From contig OZ024935.1 in assembly GCA_964017235.1 (NCBI GenBank), positions 92,131,207 to 92,195,206 on the forward strand: a stretch of DNA of 64,000 bases. Direction: 5' to 3'. Positions 35,212 to 44,561 of this stretch are shown here, piece by piece. Under the pieces are notes generated by a model. It made no database searches, was not told the origin of the DNA, and saw nothing but the letters and a program-made list of their open reading frames with translations. The stretch comes from Sabellastarte sp. h YS-2021. Lineage: Eukaryota; Annelida; Polychaeta; Sabellida; Sabellidae. Both the position numbers and the translations under genes were made by a program. Every line of letters begins with the position of its first letter. The first letter of the stretch is position 1.

Positions 35212-36200
35212 GATCGAGTAACATGGGGGCCATCACAGCTTTCACAAGCATGTCTATAAAGAACACCAGCACTCCTGTGATGTGTTGGAAATCTACAGGT
35301 GCCCTCTTGAAAAAATTTGCAGCTAATGCCATTTTTTGATCCAGAATTTTTGACTTTTTTCCCATACGGGGTCTTGGATATATTGGAATACGGGGCCGTA
35401 ACATGCCTCTGTGCATGTGCTCTGCGAATCCGATCCAATTTTTCGGTTTCTGTCCAATTCAAGCGATCTGCTTCCATGTTTGTTAACACAATCGCATGAG
35501 CAGCTTTGGCTGACTCCCAGGAGAAGTCAGAGGCATCCTCCATTAGGTTACCCAAATAATCCAACATGGAACTTTTGGCTGCCACTGACTTCTCCTCCTG
35601 AACGCCTCTGACAAACCCAGAAACCCATTGAGCCATAGTTAGGTCATCATAACTCGGTCTAGTCTTCCGACTACCAGTCAAGATAAAATTCTGTGGCCAG
35701 TCAACAATTCTTTTAACAGTTATATCCCCAGGACCCCCACGTTGAGATTTTAATCTACCTTTTGTGGCAGTTTCATTCATTTGTGCTAATTCTGCTAGCC
35801 TTTTATCGACCTCCGCCTGCACTGATACATTATTTCTAAGATAACCCAGTGAGGGGACCACACTCTCTGCCGTGGTTTCCGTATCGATACCGGCACTCAA
35901 GGTTTTGGAAGTAGGAGAACTGTGAGGAATGACAGTAAGGTTACTTGCCTGTGAGTTTCCCTGCTCCAGTGCTGCTTCTGTGCGCTGCACCCTCCTGTCC
36001 ATCTGGTCCATCTTATCACCAAGTTGCTGCAACTGTAGCAGAATCTGTTGTGATACAGTATCAGTACCGACCGTTTCCGTGGAGGGGGGTGCAGCCACTT
36101 CCACATCACTGGAGAAAGACTCACCCTCGTACTGACACTTCTTCCCCACGGGACGTGGGTGCTGCAAAGCACATTTAGAACAATAAAAGACCTTAGGCAT
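35181..36200 (-). CDS. gag: gag-like protein of the YR retrotransposon
   Basis: 339 residues from the ATG at 36200; an upstream in-frame start at 36293 would add a hydrophobic 31-residue leader that is unlikely to be real, because the second element's gag also starts just before the same motif. N-terminal Cys/His motif CSKCALQHPRPVGKKC (CX2CX3HX7C), a Gln-rich predicted coiled coil around residues 55-85 (LLQLQQLGDKMDQMDRR), a central domain with WPQNFILTGSRKTRPSYDDL and an alpha-helical MAQWVSGFVRGVQEE stretch, and a C-terminal Cys/His cluster (CKFFQEGTCRFPTHH...HACESC). It probably packages the RNA. It ends at TAG directly after the frameshift heptamer. Confidence 0.85.
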   Translation of the reverse strand: MPKVFYCSKCALQHPRPVGKKCQYEGESFSSDVEVAAPPSTETVGTDTVSQQILLQLQQLGDKMDQMDRRVQRTEAALEQGNSQASNLTVIPHSSPTSKTLSAGIDTETTAESVVPSLGYLRNNVSVQAEVDKRLAELAQMNETATKGRLKSQRGGPGDITVKRIVDWPQNFILTGSRKTRPSYDDLTMAQWVSGFVRGVQEEKSVAAKSSMLDYLGNLMEDASDFSWESAKAAHAIVLTNMEADRLNWTETEKLDRIRRAHAQRHVTAPYSNISKTPYGKKVKNSGSKNGISCKFFQEGTCRFPTHHRSAGVLYRHACESCDGPHVTRSCTQKLVSKN

Positions 36201-36312
36201 CGTGAACTGAGCAATACAAATGTAAAATATAAAATAACTAAAAGATAAAATGTAAAATATAAATGGTATAATAAAATACGAAGTAAAAAACAAGAAGTTA
36301 CAGTCGCTCAGT

Positions 36313-36477
36313 TCAAATTTTTAACATGCATATTGTTTGAATCCAAGAGTGTGGCGGCAATTTCAAATGTGAATTTGCTTTTATAGTAAAAATCACTGGC
36401 CCATGAAATACCACAATGCAACAGTCCAGTCTGGTACCAGAACTGAAGGTTAAGTTCGCTGCATGAACTTATCCCCA
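36313..36477 (-). repeat. split direct repeat A1 (5' end of the element)
   Basis: 165 bp identical to A2. Its outer end, minus-strand TGGGGATAAG, is the 5' end of the element. The minus strand carries CTATAAAAG (36387-36379). Confidence 0.95.
36379..36387 (-). promoter_or_regulatory. candidate TATA box in repeat A1
   Basis: CTATAAAAG on the coding strand, about 180 nt upstream of the gag ATG and inside the repeat that the genomic transcript should begin with. Transcription starting about 30 nt downstream would fall within A1. Inferred from sequence only. Confidence 0.4.
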
Positions 36478-37019
36478 GTGCCCATAATTGGTGTGCTGAC
36501 CATAACTGCTTACCAAGTAGTATAAATAGTCGGTACTACACGGAATCAAGCACCAATAAAGCTTAATAAACCACATAAATACGGCATCATTTGACAATAT
36601 GGATAATTCCCCAAATCAATCAATAAATCCAGCCAGCTCACCTAATACAGTATGTTGAGAAGTATTTACCAAGTCATGTGACATATATGATAACCTCCTT
36701 TTGAGAGACAGGGTTAAAATGAGTAGACACGCGAGATTTCATAGGTCTTTGTGCTCACTTGCACGGTTTGAGGTCCCCCCCCCCCCCACACACACACACA
36801 CATAAGACCAGAATATCCAAGAATGGGATTAATCCATTTATCAAAAATTTAATGCTATGGCCACATTATGACTAAGACAAGTTAACTCGCGCTCACTTGC
36901 ACGGTTTGAGGTCCAGTTTAGGTTGGCCTCCAAATCTGTTCAAATAATACATCTATTTATGTAATCCACATTATCCGAAGAATTAAATGGAAAATTATTC
37001 TTATTATTATTATTATTAA
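36478..37019. other. right flank of the YR element; non-coding
   Basis: AT-rich with no gene. Holds the short direct duplication at 36753-36914 and a run of 13 C followed by (AC)n at 36775-36802. Confidence 0.5.
36753..36914. repeat. exact 24-bp direct duplication flanking a C13(AC)n tract
   Basis: 36753-36776 and 36891-36914 are identical over 24 bp (core CTCACTTGCACGGTTTGAGG). The intervening 114 bp begins with C and CA runs. It may mark a slipped-strand or repair-associated duplication, or unusually long target repeats. Confidence 0.6.
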
Positions 37020-37215
37020 CTGTTGTATCCAGATGGTATGTAATACAGAAGACCCTGAATATTTAATGGGATCTAATTGGACCAAAAACCATATTATGAT
37101 TTTTTCAGGAAAATCCAAGCAGTAGTGTTTGGCTAATTCTGCTAAGAAACAAAGAAACACACAAATGAACAAACAGACAAACGGTCGTGAAAATAATACC
37201 TCTTTGGCAGAGGTA
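37020..37215 (+). repeat. dispersed repeat copy
   Basis: 'tttaatgggatctaattgga', 'ttttttcaggaaaatccaa', 'cagtagtgttt', 'aacaaacagacaaac' and 'aataatacctctttggcaga' match 52330-52510 and, more loosely, 19030-19212. It ends in 'ggcagagg', the inverse of the 'cctctgcc' start of the 52330 copy. Confidence 0.55.
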
Positions 37216-37429
37216 AAACTTGGAGTTTGTGAGGTCATGTAGTGTCTGATATGATATGGAGTTTAATTATACAAAAAGGCAAAAAAAAAATTCGTGAAAT
37301 TTGACCAAAATGCCAGGAAATACATGTTTTTCTATTCCTGGTGTCCTTTTCTTTGGAGACACTTTGCATCCTCCTATGGCAGGCGCTATGGGTTATGACT
37401 TTGACATATAAGAAAGGCCATAGGCGAGG

Positions 37430-37560
37430 TTTTGCCACAAATGTTCAAGATCAGATCGGTCAGATCCCAACAGACCATTTCAAGCTAAAATCCAACTCAA
37501 CACTTACCTCTTCAGCTTACCACCACTATAGTCATTCTCACATCGGGTGCTTAATGAGTG
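37430..37560 (+). pseudogene. possible LINE ORF C-terminus (relic)
   Basis: The plus frame reads DHFKLKSNSTLTSSAYHHYS; with a one-base shift a segment reads LNTYLFSL. This resembles the F-K-x-K-L-K-T-x-L-F-x-x-A-Y ending common in CR1/L2-type reverse-transcriptase ORFs. The match is short and frameshifted. Confidence 0.3.
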
Positions 37561-37630
37561 ACCACTTCGCTAGGCTTAAGGACTGTCCCTTTCTTGATTC
37601 AGTGCATTACAGGAATTTCATCAATTTTGT

Positions 37631-37845
37631 GTGGCTCGATGATGTAGCGGTTAGAGTTCTCGCCTCCAACCTCTGAGGCCGCCGGTTCGAATCTTGGGCC
37701 AGGCGCTTCATGTTGGAAAGTTGGTAGTTACTTACCGATGCCCGGTGGTTTACAGTGCAGTATGCACTGGTTTCCTCCATCTATAAACTACCCGTCGCAA
37801 TATGACCCTGGCTGTTGAATGCAACGTAAAACAACAAATAAATCT
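37631..37845 (+). mobile_element. tRNA-derived SINE
   Basis: Head 'gatgtagcggttagag' (A-box region) and 'ccggttcgaatcttgg' (B box), body 'ggaaagttggtagttactta', 'tgcactggtttcctcc', and tail 'atatgaccctggctgttgaa' plus 'tgcaacgtaaaacaaca'. It combines the body of the 7171 type with the 'ggctgttgaa' tail of the 18190 type. Confidence 0.75.
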
Positions 37846-38730
37846 AAATCTATACAAATGTTTCTATCATTGACAACACTGTCATTGTATTGTAAACTTT
37901 TATGCATAAATGGTTAATGAAAGTCAGAGCAAAAATCAACTTAAGTATAGTACAAAGTGTTTTATTGTCCAACACAAGTCATATATGTCCTGGAGTGAAC
38001 ATGTCACACCCAGCCATTATGTACCAAGACATTTCTTATCCAGACATTTCATACCCAGTCTTAGACATTTCGAACTGAAAATATAAAAAAATTGAAATGT
38101 TTTATTTCTTGGAAAATTTCATTAAAATTAAAGCACCTACTCATAAGGCACAATGTTTGGTAGACTTTGCGAATGTTGGGCCAATATTGGCTATTGGTCG
38201 CATGGTGAACAGATGTTGCCTTTGTTGGCCCAATGGGGGGTTGGCCAACTTCTACTCAAGCTGCATATCTCTATATTTTGCTGACGTTGGGTCGCGGTGA
38301 GCAAATATAGGATATTTAAGAGAAATTTAAAAGTAAAAAAAATATTACTAATGGTATGTCTAAAAATCATATTTCAATGAGCTGGTTAACTCTAGGGACA
38401 GGACTCTTTATATTTCCGAAGATAAACAGAACGAAATTTTAGAGAAATGTGCATTAATACAAAACAAAGATAATAAGGACTCAATTGCAATCCATCTGAG
38501 GCAGTGTGTTATGTTTATTCATAAATGTGTTCAGATAGATTTTTCACCAATCATTTGTTGAATGTCCTTAGAGAGGTTACCACTTATATGATAAGAGTTT
38601 CCCCTTACATTAAGCGAGATATAGCCTGGTTTCAGACTTTTTTGTCTACATTCAATGGCCTTACCAGCTAGGGGTGTGAGGTAATTAGAGTATACACCAC
38701 AGTTAATCCTGAATCTCTCCAGACTGATCA
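37846..38730. other. AT-rich non-coding DNA
   Basis: No recognisable gene. A local repeat of 'gacatttc' words occurs around 38028-38070. Confidence 0.4.
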
Positions 38731-39073
38731 GGGACCGGTTTCATGAAGCTTCCTTAAGATAAAGGTCACCTTGAATTCAAGGATTCCTCCTTTAAGAAAT
38801 CTCAGTTTTACAGAGCCTCCTTCCTTAAAGGAGACCTTGAAAACTCCCTTAAATTTCACGGAAGCCGAGGACCTACCTTAAATTTAAGGAAGTGTCCTTC
38901 AAAGAATGTTCAATAACTTTAATGATCATTTGCTCCCTCCTTAAGCTTCAAGGATGGAGAGATATAGGAAGCTTTGTGAAACTGAATTTTGAGGTGGCCT
39001 TACCAAAGGAATAAAAATGGCATTCCTTTACTAAAGGCGGTCCTTTCCAAAGGAGGCTTCATGAAACTGGCCC
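38731..39073. mobile_element. MITE with subterminal fold-back
   Basis: The left end GGGACCGGTTTCATGAAG... and the right end (reversed) GGGCCAGTTTCATGAAG... are inverted, about 24 bp with a few differences. Inside are several further 'aaggaagctt' / 'tccttaaattt' inverted motifs, so the whole 343 bp can fold back. No ORF. It lies directly against the YR relic at 39085. Confidence 0.6.
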
Positions 39074-39084
39074 AGAGCCTGAAC

Positions 39085-39325
39085 AAACCGCAATATAAAA
39101 TGGGGAACATATTGGTGGCTTCGAGCGTATGGGGTCATATGGGGCGCCATAAGAAAATTATATTACACGTGGACAACATAGCTGTGGTAATAATTTGCAA
39201 TACAGGGTGTACTAGATGTAAACACCTGGCGGCCATGATACTTAACATCTAGTTACTTATAGATACTTGGGACATTCACATACCAGGAAAGAACAATCAA
39301 ATGGATGATCTCCTATCAAGTTAGA
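39085..39325 (+). pseudogene. RNase H remnant of a third YR retroelement
   Basis: The plus frame reads KMGNILVASSVWGHMGRHKK, then IILHVDNIAVVIICNTG, a TAG, and HIPGKNNQMDDLLS. This aligns with the RNase H of the intact element (EMVNILVALKVW; ILIRCDNQAVVSVLTTG; HIAGKLNPVADLLS). The catalytic Glu position is Lys, and there are in-frame stops at 39250 and 39322. It is cut on the left by the MITE at 38731. The relic lies on the opposite strand to the other two YR elements. Confidence 0.75.
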
Positions 39326-39549
39326 ATAGGAATACAGACAATCAAAGGAAATTATAATCACTAATGGAAGGCCATTCATGGTATCAAATTGACACTAGTA
39401 TGTTTCAACTAGATTAGAACATTTAATTCTATTCTGAGATTTTACAGATGGTAATCCCATTTCCTCTGCTTTGCAGAACAGGGTTTCACTTAGATTGGGC
39501 CACAGGTATTGACCTAAAACTTCGCTCTCCTACAGAAACATCTGTATCA

Positions 39550-39780
39550 TATTTAGGATAGTTTGTGAGTTTCTTGGTAAAGATAATGCACTTGGAAGTC
39601 AGTACAGTACTCATGCTAATTGAATTTTTAGCTTACAACGGCCTGAAACACTCTTCAATAATAAACTATATTTCTGGCACTAAGTCGCAAATCAAGTGGT
39701 TTTAACTTCAAAGTTCAGTGTTTGATCATGTTAGAATTAAACTCATTGCTAAGGCTGTGTCAGTTTCGATTAGAAATTTT
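39550..39780 (+). pseudogene. tyrosine recombinase N-terminal remnant of the third YR retroelement
   Basis: Frame from about 39560 reads FVSFLVKIMHLEVSTVLMLI, then EFLAYNGLKHSSIINYISGT and, past a stop, RIKLIAKAVSVSI. This matches the N-terminal part of the intact recombinase (LNLLCFLECLQYNGVKYTQM and ANYLSAIRTK). The catalytic domain is absent, so the copy is 3' truncated or lost. Position and order after the RNase H relic support a single degraded element. Confidence 0.6.
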
Positions 39781-41999
39781 CCTAAATTTAGGAGGTATTT
39801 TTTGACTCGTCCACTCTTCTTCAAATTATTCATTTTTTTCACTTTATTTATTTGTTTTCTTTGGTTTCTTCAGGATTTCTAACCTCCTGCCCCCATTCAC
39901 GTTTTCTTTTGACTTGAAAAGCAACTTTGTAGAGGAGAAATGTAACAAAATTCAGATCTTGTTATAGATCATAGTCACAGATCCTCTCAGTGCCCAGGCA
40001 GTGGTGACAAAAACTGTCAGAGAATTTTTAGCAGTTCATCTGGGATTACCTAATTTAGTTTGTTATCTGCATTGTTCTAATGTTTGCTTTTCTTTTTATA
40101 TTTGCTGATTGCCTACTCACTCATGTTTCGGTGTATAGTTGTTTCTTGTCCACTGAGTATTAACTTCAGTATACATGTGAACATGTTAACCTTGTGACAC
40201 GAGCAGCTGTGAGAGTGACGATAGAAGAGCATTATGACTCCCCAATACCAGCACCTACGGGGGTGCCTTATACTGTGTGTACAATGGATGTGGATGTGTA
40301 TGCAATTGCATATGAATAATATATTCTTTATATCCTATTGTGATAAATACTACATGGCTATCAAGTAACCCATTTTATGTTTTCTTCATATTCAATATCA
40401 TGAAACAGATTTCTATATTTGTTAAAGTTATAGCACTTCATGGTTAAAATAAAATAATTTTATTCCGCAATGCAGAGTTTTCCATCTTTGGTCTACCAGC
40501 TCGCATGTTTTGTCTCCTCCACTTTTCATCTTCAGGGCTTGGGACTGTACTTCTTCTCTTCTGGACCTTGTTCAACGTCTTTTCACTGTAGCCACAATGT
40601 ATGAGCACATAATAATTTTAACACCTACACCCCCTCTGCTGCCTGCATAAATGGCTATCCCTCAAACAATTACTGAATAACAGACACTGGGAAGTGTTTA
40701 TCATTGTTTCTGTGGAGTGCTCTTTTAGATACTCAACAGTTCTGTTGTTTTTTTGCTTTTGGGTGCATTTACTTGTTTAAAAGTGATGACTCCAAAGTAA
40801 GAAACAGATATTTAATAAATGTGTGTCTGGCTAGGGCCTTTCTTAAAAGTATATATTCAGCTTTTTAAAAGTACTCTAATTTTACTTTCACTGCATTGAT
40901 AAGCCTATATAACAGCCACATGAGTGAAGGGTTTCTGAGGAAAAAAGGTTAACATTTTTAAAAACGGATATTATGTTTCAATTCTTCCCAAGATTCCCGC
41001 TGGTAAATGAAGATGGTGCTTGTGAGGTTTTGTTTTTAATGAATTAATTAAAGTAATTCAAACAACTGTACTGATCATAATGCACTCATATCAATACAAG
41101 GGTTCTGTAAGAGAACATTGTGATTATACACAAATTATCAAATATCTTTTCTATGAAAAATTATAAATGTTTAAGAAAATTGAGGGTTGGCGTTAATACG
41201 TACAAGAAACAGATGAAACACGGGTGTGAATTGGTCCACCGCCACTATACATGTAACAAATTGAAAAAGCAATATTTGTGAGATTGAATTAATCTACTTT
41301 TGAATTCATAAAATAATAAATATTAAGCAATTAAACAATAAGATTTTAAAAGCAAAGAATAAAGCGAATGCAACTGCGTTTCTACTTTTGAAACCTGAAA
41401 TAAAGTCGATGGTTCATTATGATGTTTTTGATATGGCTATATGGATCATATGTATGTATTATGTATAAGATAAAAGCGAAAGCTCTATATTGTTAGTACA
41501 TACAAAACGAAGCAGAGATACACCATCTGTCATGAATATATAGGTAAATAAATGTTTGGTAAAGTCTCTGCTCTGATGATAAGCAATTGCTAATGGAGCA
41601 AATAAGTGAAGATCTATTTCAGGTCAAAGGATTAATATTTCAACAATTTACATTATCTTTAGTGAGAATTTGATAAGCCCCCACAGTCAAATGCTGGGAC
41701 ATTTGATCATTGCAGACAGTGGATGTTCAGTACTGAAACATATTTGAAAATAAAGAGACAACTGCTATTAAGTTAACAATTCCAACTTGAAGCCACTTAT
41801 ATAAATGCAATAATCTTGATCTCAAATGATGTTTGAGTGTATAGTAGTTCTATAGTGAACAATCTGTCGCAAAACAAGGTCTTTTCTTAAGGGTTAAAAA
41901 GGGTGATGAAATTGACTCTTTTGTGAGCTTAACTTTCAGCAATATAGATGTTTGAACACGAGTCAGAGCCAATCCGCATACAATTCTTTGATGAAGTAC
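39781..41999. other. AT-rich non-coding DNA
   Basis: No gene recognised. The first part may hold unrecognisable remains of the YR relic. Confidence 0.4.
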
Positions 42000-42013
42000 A
42001 AAAATGATGGATT
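42000..42013 (+). repeat. target-site duplication, left copy (LINE at 42014)
   Basis: AAAAATGATGGATT, repeated at 42762-42775 after the poly(A); the leading A residues of the right copy merge with the tail. Confidence 0.7.
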
Positions 42014-42766
42014 GCTCTAATCTGGTTTCAATATAAAGTCATATATAGATTAATAGGTGTAAAACATTATCTTCACAAAATTAAGTTATCTACCTCACCT
42101 ACATGTGGCCTTTGTCATGAAAATGAAGAAACAATTTACCATTTATTCGTTTCATGTAAGGAAAGCTTTCATTTTTGGGGCGATATTAAAGTATGGATAA
42201 AACAAGTCTTAAAGGTTGAAATAGTATTAAGTCCAAGTACAGTCATTTTTGGGAACTGGGAATTAGAGACACCTAATTATTTAGTCAATATACTTAGCAT
42301 CACAGCTAAATATTATATTTTCCAATGTTCACGAAAACATATAAAGTTACATATTTCAGGTTTTCTAAGATTTGTAAACAATATGTATAATGAACAAAAG
42401 TACTTGTCTAAAATAGAAATGCGAAGAGAAATTTTCATGAAAAAGTGGTCAGTGTTTACAATTTTGTTCAATGATTCTGATATGTGATACCTGTAACACC
42501 TATGCAAATGCACAACCAACTTCAGGTGACATGCATTGAATGAGTAACTTATTAGAATCTTTTGTAATGTATATGCATAGTTCTCTCTGTGTAAGCATCT
42601 TTATCTATCTGTTATGTAAAATCTTTCTTGTGTCGAACTTAATGTAATGAACTATGAGTATAACCTTGATGGGGGGTTTGTTGCCCTCGCCCCTCCAAGG
42701 GTTGGTTGAATATTGTAAAAAAAGGGTTAATAAAATATATATGAGAGCAAAAAAAAAAAAAAAAAA
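42014..42766 (+). mobile_element. 5'-truncated L1/Tx1-like LINE with poly(A) tail
   Basis: About 750 bp holding only the end of ORF2, a short 3' UTR with AATAAA (about 42730) and an 18-A tail (42749-42766), bounded by a target-site duplication of at least 10 bp. These are the marks of target-primed reverse transcription with 5' truncation. An uninterrupted A tail and matching duplication suggest a fairly recent insertion. Confidence 0.8.
42020..42487 (+). pseudogene. C-terminus of LINE ORF2 protein (L1/Tx1-like)
   Basis: Open from the truncation point to TGA: IWFQYKVIYRLIGVKHYLHK, then CGLCHENEETIYHLFVSC. This is the C-terminal Cys/His domain (CX2C-x7-8-H-x4-C) that follows RT in L1/Tx1-clade ORF2 proteins. 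RT and endonuclease are missing through 5' truncation, so it cannot be autonomous. Confidence 0.75.
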
Positions 42767-42775
42767 TGATGGATT

Positions 42776-43547
42776 TTTTTCAAGCAGATATGAAATAATA
42801 TATTGTTATTCAACTTTCAGAATATTTATAATATTATCTTCTTAGATCTATTGAAATATATATTGGAATGGGGTGAGGACCTTGCATTGTGAAATTGTAT
42901 CATGAAATACCAATTTTACAGATGCAGCACATATTCAATTAACCAACAGTATTAAATACATATGCCATAGCTAAGTTTCAAAGGTCCTAAAAGAACCTAT
43001 TCTCAAGGTGAACACCTCATTCAAAGAGTCAAGTGCATGGTTTAAACGCAAGCCAAGAAGGAAGCCAGGATGGGATAAAATTATTTATTAGTAACACTAA
43101 CTGTACACTAACACACATATACACACAAACTAACATTTACTAAAGTAACACACTTAAAATTACTGAGAAGGTACTAAAAGGAAGTTACTAAAACATTACT
43201 AAATCACATTGTAAGGAATCAGTTAGCACATTAATATAACATTACCAACATCTATGATTACTAAGATTACTAAAACCAACCACTAAGATTACTAAGAGTA
43301 ACGACTAGTTATGACTGTAAAGAGTTATTAACATAACATTTGAAACCATGTATTGAGTGATTACTAAGTTAAGCTTTGTTAAGTTAAGTAACACATTAAG
43401 CTTTGAAATAAATAATTTTTTCCCCAATACACACTGTTATGAGGACTGAAGAAGTTACTGTGGTTGTAAAGTGGAATACTGGTAAATGGTTATATAGGGT
43501 TACTTGAGTGGGGTGAGGAAGTATTGCCAAATGCCAAATAGGGGTAG
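42776..43547. other. non-coding DNA downstream of the second YR element
   Basis: Probably includes the 3' repeat region of the element at 43548-48384. It contains many 'ttactaa' words (43085-43345) but no block I could match to the 48.4-48.7 kb side, so split repeats were not demonstrated. Confidence 0.4.
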
Positions 43548-44561
43548 TTAAAAGGAAGGTTGTAGGAGTCTTTTGAAGGCAAGGGATACAGAACATTGGG
43601 AATGGGGGTTGGCAACAATATAGGACCAAACTGAGTCCGAGGACCAAGTGCCCTGTTTCTGAATGGACTGGAGGGAGACATCTGAGTTAAAGGCAAGGGA
43701 AGCACCCGACCTATGGAAGCAATGGAATGAATGGGAATGAGGGTCGAGGCCAAGGGAAGACACAATAGAGGACAAGGTTTTCCTAACTTTGCTTTCAGTA
43801 AGAGGTACAAAAGAACGACCTTGAGGGATGGCAAAGAGGGGAGCATTAGGGGGAAGGGGGAAAGCTGTGACCATGGACTGAAGGGCAGAAACAGGGCAGA
43901 GGGGGGAAGGAAACAAGAGAGGGATTTGTACAGTGGCAAACTGAGACTGTTTTTGAAGAGTTTTTGACCATTTGACAATAAGGGTGGCAAAATCATGGTA
44001 AGGAATGAAGTCACCTCTGCATAGGTGAGTGAGAGGGGAAAAAGAGGAGACTGAAGGGGGGACAAGGTTGGAAAGACGAAAGAAAGCAAAGAAAGCAGTA
44101 AGGAAAAGGGCTTTGTAGATGGGACCCAAGGGAAGGGAGGAGCAAGTATGGATGATGGAGGAAAGGGACTGCAAATCAAAGATGCCTTTCACTTGCCTAA
44201 CTGCAGGAATGTTAAGTGCAATACTGCGAAGGGCTAAATTAACAGCATGGTGATTAAATGGGTCCAGGGGGAGGGACAAATACTTGCACTTGGACTTATT
44301 GGAAGACAGGTAGGCCTGTATGCTACTGAGTGATAGATTATTAAAACATAGAAACTCAATGAAAGCCAGAACAGATGAATGGGATATGTACAAAATGTCC
44401 TGATCAATAAACTGGAGGAACTGGAGGAAAAGAGTAAAGTGGGAGTGATGAGCCTTGAGCGTCTTTGGTCTATAGGCTGAGGTGATTCTGGATCCTGCTC
44501 TATCAAGTAGTGCCTGAAGTGTTGGGTTGGCACCTGAAACAAATGCACAGAGTAAGGTCAT
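43548..44561 (-). CDS. tyrosine recombinase of the second YR element, active site damaged
   Basis: 337 residues, open frame. Fold and motifs match the first recombinase: R162 in FRLSNL, KWSK (197-200) and Y314 in VWSYI. But the HxxR motif reads H280-C-F-H283, where the Arg codon has become CAT (43715-43713; one transition from CGT), and the second His (KHGTW) is Gln at 303. Strand exchange is therefore expected to be impaired or lost. The start codon overlaps the pol stop as ATGA (44561-44558), an arrangement compatible with termination-reinitiation. Pro-, Ser- and Leu-rich compared with the first element's enzyme. Confidence 0.85.
   Translation of the reverse strand: MTLLCAFVSGANPTLQALLDRAGSRITSAYRPKTLKAHHSHFTLFLQFLQFIDQDILYISHSSVLAFIEFLCFNNLSLSSIQAYLSSNKSKCKYLSLPLDPFNHHAVNLALRSIALNIPAVRQVKGIFDLQSLSSIIHTCSSLPLGPIYKALFLTAFFAFFRLSNLVPPSVSSFSPLTHLCRGDFIPYHDFATLIVKWSKTLQKQSQFATVQIPLLFPSPLCPVSALQSMVTAFPLPPNAPLFAIPQGRSFVPLTESKVRKTLSSIVSSLGLDPHSHSFHCFHRSGASLAFNSDVSLQSIQKQGTWSSDSVWSYIVANPHSQCSVSLAFKRLLQPSF

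Larger units (their letters stand above)
29518..36477 (-). mobile_element. full-length YR retrotransposon (Ngaro/DIRS type)
   Basis: A 6,960-bp element reading right to left: A1 (36313-36477), gag, RT/RNase H, tyrosine recombinase, B1 (31208-31579) directly joined to A2 (31043-31207), a 1,153-bp spacer, and B2 (29518-29889). Split direct repeats A1-ORFs-B1A2-B2 are diagnostic of the PAT/Ngaro group: the contiguous B1-A2 junction is thought to serve as the template that joins transcript ends into a circle, which the recombinase then inserts. There is no methyltransferase domain, unlike DIRS1-like elements. The two A copies are identical over 165 bp, the B copies differ at one of 372, and all three ORFs are open, so the insertion is very recent. 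Group within YR elements is inferred from architecture. Confidence 0.92.

Noticed and set aside
42780..43547. Terminal repeats of the second YR element as inverted matches ('agccaggatgg' versus 48.6 kb)
   Set aside because: Only about 11 bp match in inverted orientation; too short to support a repeat.
43490..44179. 229-residue minus-strand open frame
   Set aside because: Overlaps the recombinase of the second YR element in another frame; composition (Pro, Ser, Leu) follows from that gene.
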